A stretch of 29,063 nucleotides of DNA from Parvularia atlantis (taxonomy: Eukaryota > Opisthokonta > Rotosphaerida): NCBI GenBank assembly GCA_943704415.1, contig CALSCO010001366.1, forward strand, positions 1 through 29,063, written 5' to 3'. Made by a program: the position numbers and the translations under genes. Positions 21,297 through 29,063 of the stretch are shown piece after piece; the stretch's first letter is position 1; every line of letters starts with the position of its first letter. Under the pieces are notes generated by a model. The model worked only from the letters and a program-made list of their open reading frames with translations, did not search any database and had not been told where the DNA came from.

Positions 21297-21423
21297 CGCG
21301 CTCGCTCGCGCCCGGCCCGCCGCTCACCGCCACACGCCCCCGCTCTGCAGGACCGCTCGCTTTCACGGTTATCGTAAACGTTGTACAGCACGTGTGCCAT
21401 GATGCGCGGCCGCAGACTTGCAC
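21297..21423. other. convergent intergenic region, 127 bp
   Basis: Contains the 3' ends of the fucosyltransferase-like gene (+) and RED (-). The patch TTTCACGGTTATCGTAAACG near 21360-21380 is lower in GC. No gene is seen. Confidence 0.45.
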
Positions 21424-23362
21424 TCACGTGTTGATGATGCGCCGCCGCTTGGCCGGGCCCGCCGCAGAGTCGGACCTGTGTGCGCGCGCGCGCACGCGTC
21501 AGCATTGCATGCAGGCCGGCCTCGAGCCGCGCCGCGCACTCGCTCTTGGGCGTCGGCGGCGGCCGCTCGTCCTTCTCGCGCGGCACCAGGTCCGGCCGGT
21601 TGAACTTGTCCTTTATCATCTGTGGCACGCACGCAGCGGTCGGTGTGGCGAGCGCGAGGGGCGCGCGCGGGTGCACGCACGTTTGTGATCTGCTGATAGT
21701 CCCGGTTGAGCTTCTGGTGCTCCGACAGCTCCTTGTTCTTGCGCCGCCCGTCGCCCGGCTTGACGCCAAACTGGAACGCGGCCTTGGGCGTCGCCTCCTG
21801 CGCGTCCTTGTACCTGCGTCGCGAGTCGACGTCACACGCCGGACAGGCCCCGCGCGGTGCGTGCGGCGCACTTTGCATACTCCTCATCGTCCGCAAAGTC
21901 GAAGCGCGACGGCAGGCCCTTGGTGTTTGTGCCCCGGTCCATCTTGCTAAAATCGGCCTCCTCGTCCGAGTCGTAGATGGCCGTGCTGTACTCGTCGACG
22001 TGCCTGCCACCCAGGGTCACAGGAGTGGCGTGGCGCGTGCGCGCACCCTTCCTCGTCCTCCGCGCCCATCTTGCGCCGCAGCGCCTCAAGCGTGCGCCTG
22101 TCCCTGGTCGCGCCGTCGGCCGACGAGTCTGCGCGGCCCGCGTGAGCCGCCGCGAGCCCTGCAACCCGCGCGCGCGCACCGCCCAGGGACAGTGACGGCG
22201 CCGACAGCAGCGCACCCTGCACGAGCGCGTTGAGCTTCTCGCTGAGTGTGCGTGTGAGGCGCGCGTCGACAAGCGCGACATGAAAGCGCACGCACGCGGT
22301 CGTCGGCGCGCGCGTCTCGCCCGGCTCGAGGTCGTCGTCGTCGTCGTCGTTATCCAGCTGTGATGCCGCCGACACCTCCACCGCCGCCAGGCCGTCCATC
22401 GTGATTCGCCCGGCAAGCGCCGCCGGGAGCGCTGACGTCTCGCCCTCGTCGATCTGCGCGCGAGCTGCTAAGCACGGCCGCCTGCCGCCAGCCCCAGCGA
22501 CGGCGCACCTCCTTGCGGAACCACTTACCGCCGGGCAGCGCAGGCCCCGCGAGCGGCTCGGCGGCGGCGGCCTCGGGGTCGTAGCGGCCCGCGTCCGGGA
22601 AGATGCTGTGCGCGCGCATGCACGCTCAGGCACCATTCCAGACGCGATACACGCGCGCAAGCACACGCACTCGACGTCCATGCTCGCGGGCGCCTTGAAC
22701 TTTGGCGCGGCCGGCGACACTGCGGTGGGCGCCGGTGCGTCCTTGTCTTTCGTCGCCTTTTTGCCGCCCGTCGCGGCACCGGCACTGGCCGGCCGGCTGC
22801 CCTGGCGCGCCGTGGCGATGATGTGCACGACCTTGTCGACGACAAGGCTGCTGTGGTTGGCCGTGGTCTTGGCCTGCTGCTCGGCGACGTCGGCCTTGGA
22901 GCGGATGACCGACACGGGCAGTTCAAACGGGTCGCTCTTGCTGCCGAGGCCAAAGTGGTACGCGAGGCGGCCCGGCTGGAACAGGTCGTTGCGCTCCTTC
23001 CTGCACGCGCGTGTTTGTGTTCCCGCCAGCAGCCGCATCGCGCAGGGTGGAGCGCACTTTTTCTGCCGCGTTGCAAGGCCGTACACCCGCTTGGCAAGGT
23101 CGGACTTGATCACGTGCGCCTCAGCCTGGGCCGCGGGCGACTCCTTCGACTGGCTGCAGCGGCGCGACGTGAGCGGTCTCGCGCGCGACACGCGCCAGCA
23201 CACACCTGGCCGCGCCCTGCCGCGCAATGTCAAGGCGCACTTTCTCGAGCAGGGTAAAGTCGAGGCCCTTGACGAGGTGCGTGTGCTCGACGTCGCCGCC
23301 GAGGAACTTGGACTCGTCCTCCGTCAGAAGCTTGAACGACTCCTTCTCGTCGAGCTCCATCG

Positions 23363-23403
<41 letters not shown>

Positions 23404-23880
23404 GCGGCGGGGCCCGTTGCGGGTGTGGGCGCGGCGTCCTTGCCGGCCGCGAGCGTCGTCAGGATCTGCTCGGTCTCGGCGTACTCAACCGCGCGGCCCT
23501 CTCGCCGCTCTTTGGCGCGGTCGCGGTACCGCGGCGTGTCGGGCTCGCGGCTGTCGTTCATCGCATCGGCGGTGCCGCGCGGCGTCGCCTGCTGGTACTG
23601 CTTGCTCTTGTGCGGCCGCGGCGTCGCCTGCTGCTGCTTTGCGCCGCCGCTGCTGCTGCCGCAGCGCGTCAGACGATTGCGCGCAGTGGACGGGCATGCG
23701 CATACCGCGGCGGCGCCATCGGCAGCGCAGCCGACGGCGACGGCGTCGGCGCGGGCGCCCCGGCACTCGCCGCGCGCGGCGTCATCAGCAGGCGCCGAAA
23801 GTCGTCCTGGCGCAGGCCCCTGCGGCGGCGCTCTTGAGCCCGGCGCATCGCCCCGCTGAACCAACGCACCCGCTTGCCAT
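21424..23880 (-). CDS. IK: RED/IK spliceosomal protein
   Basis: Thirteen exons encode 598 residues. The first exon is only 11 nt (MASG), then GLRQDDFRRLLMTPR, the RED N-terminal signature. DTPRYRDRAKERREGRAVEY and ESKFLGGDVEHTHLVKGLDF follow in family order, then FQPGRLAYHFG and PVSVIRSKADV. The C-terminal part has YDSDEEADFSKMD, PSRFDFADDEEYAKY, ATPKAAFQFGVKPGDGRR and a closing nuclear signal AKRRRIINT. RED partners SMU1 in the spliceosomal B complex, and the pair is needed in human cells for splicing of short introns. A poly-Ala run of about 15 residues sits in the middle. The start choice depends on the first 50-nt intron; without it the reading would begin at an unsupported internal Met. 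The ATG faces the next gene's start over 44 bp. Confidence 0.92.
23366..23411 (-). repeat. GCC/GCG triplet run coding poly-alanine in RED
   Basis: About 15 consecutive triplets, with one AGC-type interruption, code for a poly-Ala stretch between ATGP and VPMELDEKES of RED. Such runs vary easily in length between alleles. Confidence 0.85.
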
Positions 23881-23924
23881 GGCCGCGGTGTCACAGAGGC
23901 GAATTCACGCGTACACAGCGCATC
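23881..23924. promoter_or_regulatory. 44-bp divergent promoter gap
   Basis: Lies between RED (-) and the CRCLN-motif gene (+). It begins in the palindrome CCATGG that contains the RED start, which also yields a plus-strand ATG at 23879 in another frame. That upstream ATG could act as a short leader frame for the plus gene. Confidence 0.4.
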
Positions 23925-25360
23925 ATGGTCGTCTTCCTGTGCCGATGCCTCAACGTGCGCGTGCACGGCACAAGCGTCGCCGGCGGCGGTGGCGGCAGCA
24001 GCGGCGACGTGGCGGGCGGTTTTGACCGCAGCGTGACCCTCGGCCTCGCCGGCGTGCACCTCGAGTACCCGCGGCTCGTGCGCGCGCGTCGCGAGGAGCG
24101 GCCCGCGGCGGGGCCGCGCGTCGTGCTGCGCTGCGCCAACTGCGAGAGCGACGTGCTGGCGCTGGACGGGCCCGCGAGTGACGCCGGCGCAGCGGACGTG
24201 GGCGAGGACGCGCTGCAGCAGCGGGTGCTGGCGCACCGCGGCGCGCTGCTGCTACACTCGTCCGTCGTCGTGCGTGTTGCACCGATGTCGCGCGCACGAA
24301 CGGCGGCTGACGGACCGTGCCGCCGCAGACGAGCACCGACGCCGACGACGTGCGCCGCGACCCGGCCTACTCGGAGCTGTTCCGCATCGTCCTCAGCGAC
24401 AAGCAAGCTCAGCAGCGCGACAGCCTGCGCGGTTGCGTGCCGCCCGTTGCCGCTCGCCTCGCTGACGCCGCGGGCGCGCTGCAGACCTGGTCATCGACAG
24501 CGACTTTGACGGCGTGCTGCGCGCGCTCGACGGTACCGTCAAGACCGTGTTTGCGCAGAAGGAGCAGCAGATGCAGGAGCGCGTCCGGTGCGGCACACGC
24601 GGCTGGCACATGCGCACACGCACATGCTCACACCTCGATCGCGCCCAGGAAATACGCCGACGAGCAGCGCAAGGCCTACGACGAGGAGCTCAGCCGCGCG
24701 CAGCAGGAGCGCCAGAAGCTGTGGGACAGCATCTGCGTGGCCAACAGCGACCGGTGCACGCGTCCGGCTGTGCTCGTCGTGGCTGATGTGCGCACCATGC
24801 GCAGGCTGGCCAATCGCAAGCTGCAGCCTCTGGCACCCGTGGGCGAGTCTGATGCCGACATCGCCGCGGCAATCGCCGCCGCTACTTCCACAACCGTGGT
24901 CGACATCCCCGCGAGCGACACGGCGCGCACGCGCACAACGAGCGTCGAGGCGGTGTGGACGCGCGGCGTCGCGGCTCGGTGGCTGACGTGCCCACGTGTG
25001 CAGCCCCGCACGCCACCGTCGACGTCCGGCACGAGTGCCTCGCCGTCCGCCGCGCCTGCACAGCCGGCGGCGGTGAGCACCGGCAGCAGCAGCAGCAGAG
25101 GCGCGTCGCCCAAGCCTGCGTTTGGGGTGGGCCCCGTGCGGTCGAAACGTCTGCAGCAGATCACGAAGCGTACGGCGAGCGACTCGGACCAGCGTGCGCT
25201 CGCACCGTGCGCTGATCGGAGGCCGGCTGCTGACCGCGCGATTCCAGCCATGTTCAAGCTCGACGGCTTTGACGAGGTCGAGAGCGGGAGCACGGGCGCG
25301 GCGGACGACGTCACGCCCGAGGACGACGGTTCGACGGCGTGCGACGGCGTGAGCGCGTAG
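23925..25360 (+). CDS. unrecognised protein with paired cysteine motifs
   Basis: Seven exons (23925-24269, 24329-24431, 24485-24587, 24649-24753, 24805-24952, 25004-25193, 25248-25360) give 368 residues. The N-terminal 110 residues look like a compact domain: MVVFLCRCLNVRVHG, a Gly-rich loop, SVTLGLAGVHLEY, and VVLRCANCESDVLAL, so a CxC and a CxxC pair could bind one zinc. The middle is helical (SELFRIVLSDKQAQQRDSLRDLVIDSDFDGVLRAL and DEELSRAQQERQKLWDSI). The rest is Ser/Pro/Thr-rich and ends near PMFKLDGFDEVE, a possible short linear motif. I do not recognise the family. The last intron (54 nt) is in frame; I include it because it has the local donor form and a CTGAC branch-point candidate. 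The next gene starts 10 bp after the stop. Confidence 0.7.
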
Positions 25361-25370
25361 GCTTACGCGC
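25353..25370 (+). other. perfect 7-bp palindrome between stop and next start codon
   Basis: GCGCGTA, spacer GGCT, TACGCGC. The first arm covers part of the TAG stop of the upstream gene and the second arm ends directly before the next ATG. It fills the whole 10-bp gap. As RNA it would be a short GC-rich hairpin. Confidence 0.7.
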
Positions 25371-25848
25371 ATGCCGGCAGACGCGGCCGCGGGCGACACC
25401 GAGTCCGACGCCGACTCGGCCATGCACGTGCCGCCGCCGTCGCTCGCCTCATCGCTGTACGGCACGTCGATGCCGATGGAGATCCCGCGCGGACTGCAGG
25501 CGCGCCCGGCGCCGCCCGCGCTCAGCCAGAGCGTCGTGAACCGGGCGCTGCGCCCGCTGCTTGCGCCAGGCGACGGTGCAGTAGCGAGCCTAGTGAGCGG
25601 CAGCGTGCGCGGACCAGAGATGGACGCGCCGCTCGTGGACGTGCTGCCGAACGACGACGACGACGACGACGACGACGAGAGCAAGCAGGTGCGCTCGCCT
25701 GGTGGAGGCGCACGCGCACGCGCATGCTCACGCGGCGATGTAGTTTGTCGAACCGCACGTCCTAGCCGCGCGCACGTTCGTGGACGAGACGAGCGTGCTC
25801 TTTGGCGAGCGCCCGCGCCCGCGCCCGCCGACCATGAACGTCGAGTGA
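25371..25848 (+). CDS. small acidic protein, family not recognised
   Basis: Two exons (25371-25688, 25744-25848) give 140 residues. The N-terminus is Asp/Ser/Ala-rich (MPADAAAGDTESDADSAMHV), then Pro/Leu-rich sequence and a run of eight Asp residues. The second exon encodes FVEPHVLAARTF,VDETSVLFG and a Pro/Arg tail ending in MNVE. The hydrophobic FVEPHVLAARTF element looks like the conserved core; it faintly recalls the VPPHxxxA(R) element of small plant S40-type proteins, but this is weak. The intron ends in TAG. An alternative start at the second Met (25422) is possible, which would leave a more normal 61-bp gap to the upstream gene. Confidence 0.6.
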
Positions 25849-25901
25849 GCAAGTGCTTCGGCCGGACACGAACACGACAAAACGCGCACGCGCGCAACCA
25901 A

Positions 25902-28613
25902 TCAGAACGAGCCCACAACAAAGTTGCGCGCGGCCTCCCAGTACGGCTCGATGTGGAAGCGCCGCACAAAGTCGCGCGCGGCAGCGTCCGTCGCGCACTC
26001 GCTCGTCGTGAAGCGCTTGAACGACGGCTGCTTGACCACGCCCTGACGCGCGTGCTCAGCCACGCCACACCATGTCGCACCACGCACCTCCCACACGAGC
26101 ACGCACTCGTTCGGCCCGCGCTGGCTTGTCGCGCCCGGCCCGTCGCCCGGCGTGCCCGGCTTGGGCGTGGCCGGCCTGCCGTTTGCCGCCGGCGAGGCCG
26201 TGTCGACCACCGCCGACGCCGGTGCCAGTGCCGCGGCGCTTGGCCGCTCGCCCTCGTCGTCCTCGTCCAGGTCGCCGGTCTCCTCCTCCTCGGCCGCGTC
26301 GTCGTCGCCCTCGATGTCGTTCCACTTGATCCGCCGCAGCATCAGGTTCTTGTACTTCTTGAGCGCCTTGACGCCTGGCGGCCGCACAAGCAGCGCATGA
26401 GCACCGCCCCACCGGCCGCGGCGCCCTCGGCAGCGCACCGCCCTCGACGATGACCAGGTTGAGCGTGCTGGTGATGAGGCAGCACCCCGTCAGCCGGTAC
26501 TGCTGCGCGTTCAAGTTGACCTTGGCGCGGTGCAGCTTGTGCGACAGGTTGGTTACGCTGCGCCGCCGCAAACACAGCCGTGAGCGACTGGCGGTGGCGC
26601 TGCCGGCCGCGCACCGGAACACGACCACGTTGAGCTCATGCTTGCGGTCCTCCTCGAGCTTGTGCCAGAACTTTTCCTTGCGCTGCTGCGGCGTGAGCTT
26701 GCGCTCTGCCGTGCGGTGCGGTCAGGTTCGTCGCCTCGCCAAGGTGTCCGGGCCGCACCCTCGTTCGCGGCCAGGTGCTTCATCAGGCGCATCTGCACTT
26801 GCGACTTGACCATCTCCTCTATCTGCGCACAACGCACGATCAGCACACATACGCAAGCCACTGCAGCGCTCGCGCACCCTCGTCGGCTCCTGGATCGCCT
26901 CGCCGACCTTGGACCGCATGAAGTTGGACAGCTTGACTGCGCGCGGCGCACGAGGGCCTGAGTCGCCGCAAGGGCGCCACAGGCCGGGGCGAGCGCACGC
27001 TTGTCCTTTTCGGGCTCAATCAGTCCGAGCCGCACTTTCTCCTGCATCTCTTGTTGCGCCTCGCGCCGTCGCATGCGCCGCAGCTTCTTGCGCTCCTGCA
27101 GACAGAGCGCCCGTCGTCAGGGCGTGCACTCTCGCAAGGCGCGACGACGCGCGACTGCACCTCCTTCGTCAGGAACAGCTCCTTCGGCTTGATCTCCGTC
27201 TCGCCCAGCGGCGGCTGCACCGGCAGCGGGTGCTGCACGTACGTCGTCGCGAGCTCTGGTGCGTGCCCGCGTGGCCGTTGGCATCCAAACGCGCGCCACG
27301 GCGGCAGCCACGCACCGCGTCGGATCGGGTCGTCGGGCGTGTTGGCCTTGGTCGCGAGGTTCTCGACGTCGTTGTACGAGTTGCCCTTCAGGTACACCTC
27401 GTCCCACCACTCGACCGCGGGCACACTCGCCTCCAGCTACGCGCGCGACGTGAGCGCGCACGCGCGGCTCGCGATGCCAGACGCACTCTGGCCGCCGTCT
27501 GCGAGACCGACACGTCGACGATCTGCTCCATGCCCGCGCGGCGCGCGCGCTCGTCGATCTCGCGCTTGAGCTGCGCCACTTGCGCCTGCGCCGCGTCCCG
27601 CTCAGCCGCCGCCCCGCCGCCGTGCGCGTGCGCAGGCATGCCTTGGCGCGCATCTGCCTGGCAAGCCGCTCGTGATAGCCCTGGTCGAAGAACTGCAGCG
27701 CCCGCTTGCGCTCGCGCGGCTCGGTCGGCATGTCGATTTTGATGTTGGGGTCAAAGTACCTGTGGGCGCGCACGAGGCTGGTCAGCGCGATCGTTGTGCA
27801 GCAGTAGCACCCCGCGCACGGGTTCTTGTTCGGGTCCGTCTCGATCACCGTCCGATCGGGCCCGGCCTCGATCGCCGCGGCGCGCGCCTCCTTGGCCTTG
27901 CGCTTCTCCTCCATCTCGGCTGCCTTGCGGGCATTGATCTGCCGCCCCGCCGGTGAGCAGCACATCGAAATCCGCCGCTGCGCCGTGCACCTTGAGCGTG
28001 CTCATGTTCTCCCGCGCCTTGATCTCGATCACGTTGCCCTTCTCGTCGACTGGCCGTCCGAGCTTGTCAAAGTACACAGCCGCGGGGCGCGCCGCCTCCT
28101 GCTCGGTCGCGCGGCCGTCAACCGCGGTCCCGCTGTGTGTGCGCATGTGCGCCGCGCACCTTGGCCAGCGCGGCCGCGTTGAGCCGCTCGCGCTCGAACG
28201 CCTGCGCGACGGCGCTCGCTGGCCCGAGCGGCAGCGGCGGGCGCAGCGACGCCGGCGGTCGCCCGAGCGGCCTCGCTGCTGGTGCTGCTGCTGCTGCCGG
28301 TGCTGTTGGTGGTGCTGCTGACGGCGGCGGCGTGTCAACACGGCTCGCACACGGGCACGGCGCGCGCGCCCCGCACCGGCGCCGCCCGCGGTCGTCGCCT
28401 TGAACGCCTCGAGGCGCCGCTTGGCGTCCTCCTTCATTTTTTCGATCTGCGGCCGCACTGAGTGTCCACCACTCATCACACGAGGCACGCACGCACCTGC
28501 TCGCGCGTCAGCCCGCTCGCCACCGGCGCCGCGGCCGCGGCAGGCGCAGGGCCGTCCGTCCTCGCGCGCTTCGCCGCCGCGTCCTCGTCCACGTGGCCAC
28601 GCTTTGTTGCCAT
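25902..28613 (-). CDS. PRPF3: U4/U6 snRNP protein PRP3
   Basis: Sixteen exons encode about 618 residues. Landmarks in order: a nuclear-type start (MATKRGHVDEDAAAKRART), a Pro/Ala-rich part, YFDKLGRPVDEKGN...MSTLK, YFDPNIKIDMPTEPRERKRA with LQFFDQGYHERLARQMRAKA, VPAVEWWDEVYL, YVQHPLPVQPP, ELFLTKEERKKLRRMRRREA, EKVRLGLIEPEKDKLKLSNFM and TPQQRKEKFWHKLEED. The C-terminal DUF1115 domain follows: VVVFRVTNLSHKLHRAKVN, GCCLIT, NLVIVEGGVKALKKYKNLML, NECVLVWEG and HIEPYW. PRP3 binds U4/U6 duplex and bridges to U5 in the tri-snRNP. An acidic, low-complexity insert of about 65 residues lies before NECVLVWE. The intron at 27586-27641 is GC-AG (AAG|GCATGC), since its exact removal restores QMRAKAQVAQLKREI. 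Confidence 0.94.
27586..27641 (-). other. GC-AG intron in PRP3
   Basis: On the coding strand AAG|GCATGCCT ... GGCGCAG|GCG, 56 nt. It joins RQMRAK to AQVAQLK, matching the continuous helix of human PRPF3 (LRTKAQLEKLQ). The candidate branch point is GGCTGAGC. Confidence 0.75.
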
Positions 28614-28854
28614 GCTGGCAATCTCACGATTGGGTCGAAGCACTGAACTCGGACATGCTCCTCGAGTTTCGATTTGGCGCGCTGACCGTAGAGACCTTTT
28701 CGCGCTTTACGAAGCAAAGTACCCACTTCTCTCTATTTTCTCTTTTCTGTCTGCGCACTCTGCTCCAGCCAGTGAGCGGTTCCGCTTTGTTTGCTTTTGC
28801 ACGAACTGATGTTTGCAATTCGGCTGTACAGGTGCGTATAAAAGTGCGCGCCTT
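28614..28854. promoter_or_regulatory. AT-richer island upstream of PRP3, with TATA-like box
   Basis: About 240 bp with GC close to one half, against roughly two thirds or more elsewhere. It contains an ATTGG (inverted CCAAT) at about 28629-28634, a strongly pyrimidine-rich plus-strand stretch at 28725-28767 ending in CCAG, and TATAAAA at 28837-28843. It must hold the PRP3 promoter (minus strand) and lies directly before the Fanzor-like coding piece (plus). The composition change may mark the edge of a mobile element or simply be the longest true promoter in the window. Confidence 0.5.
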
Positions 28855-29063
28855 GTGTCTTTCCAAGGACACGCGTGCCCGCGAGCGCTACCGCCTCCGC
28901 CGCGTCGCCGCGCGCATCCGCGAGCAGATCGAGAACAGGGTCGACGACGTCCACCGCAAGCTCGCAAAGCACCTGGTCCGAGTCGAGAACTTCGACGTAA
29001 TTCTCCTCCCGTCTTTCGAGACGCAGCAGATGGTCAAGAAGAAGGGCACCAAGAAGCGCGTGA
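28655..29063 (+). CDS. Fanzor (eukaryotic TnpB-like) nuclease piece, cut by window end
   Basis: From about 28865 the plus frame reads DTRARERYRLRRVAARIREQ, then IENRVDDVHRKLAKHLV and ENFDVILLPSFETQQMV followed by KKKGTKKRV at the edge. This helical Arg/Lys stretch, then (V)D(D/E)xHxKxAxxL, then the strand NFDVILLPxFETxxMV, is the pattern that follows RuvC-I in Fanzor proteins, RNA-guided nucleases related to TnpB and carried by IS607-like and other transposons. The frame stays open upstream to an ATG at 28655 and beyond, but those residues (AT-rich, Phe/Leu/Ser) match nothing, and no RuvC-I GxDPGxR motif is visible. So the piece is either 5'-truncated, has an unseen upstream exon, or begins near the TATA box. 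RuvC-II, the zinc finger and RuvC-III would lie beyond the window. The start coordinate is provisional. Confidence 0.65.
   Translation, partial: MLLEFRFGALTVETFSRFTKQSTHFSLFSLFCLRTLLQPVSGSALFAFARTDVCNSAVQVRIKVRALCLSKDTRARERYRLRRVAARIREQIENRVDDVHRKLAKHLVRVENFDVILLPSFETQQMVKKKGTKKRV

Noticed and set aside
28837-28843. TATAAAA as proof of a promoter for the Fanzor piece
   Set aside because: The coding frame stays open through the box and the N-terminal part of the protein is not accounted for, so the box may be incidental.

Overview
The window looks like nuclear DNA from a GC-rich, very gene-dense microbial eukaryote. About 17 genes are packed head-to-head, tail-to-tail and in tandem, with gaps from 10 to about 200 bp. 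Most are broken by tiny introns of roughly 43-75 nt. Most introns start GTGCG, end in CAG or TAG, and carry a CTGAC/CTCAC-type branch-point candidate without a polypyrimidine tract. I could place about 111 introns. In every multi-exon gene whose exon lengths I summed (all except PRP3), they total a multiple of three. I cannot name the organism. A golgin GRIP protein, an NDR kinase, a front-end desaturase and a 7TM receptor fit a free-living protist or early-branching fungus.

Left part (1-8.4 kb): a ZCCHC10-like zinc-knuckle SR-type protein (+), a COX23/CHCHD7 twin-CX9C protein (+), a GRIP-domain golgin (-), a seven-transmembrane receptor-like protein (+) and an NDR-family AGC kinase (-).

Middle (8.4-19.8 kb): SRP68 (-), a PGRMC/Dap1-type haem-binding protein (+), splicing factor SPF45/RBM17 (+), an intronless protein with an acidic middle (-), a cytochrome b5-fused front-end fatty acid desaturase (+), a small orphan with an HxT motif (-), and a low-complexity protein with six 9-residue repeats (+).

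Right part (19.8-29.1 kb): an intronless fucosyltransferase-like type II membrane protein (+), RED/IK (-), two unrecognised genes 10 bp apart (+), PRP3 (-), and at the right edge a Fanzor (eukaryotic TnpB-like) coding piece that runs off the window next to an AT-richer island.

Three or four of the genes (SPF45, RED, PRP3, perhaps the ZCCHC10-like one) are splicing factors, which is notable in a genome so full of unusual introns. Five introns appear to use GC-AG ends. The Fanzor piece, the uniform GTGCG donors with their GC variants, and the 10-20 bp spacing between some start and stop codons are the main points to follow up.
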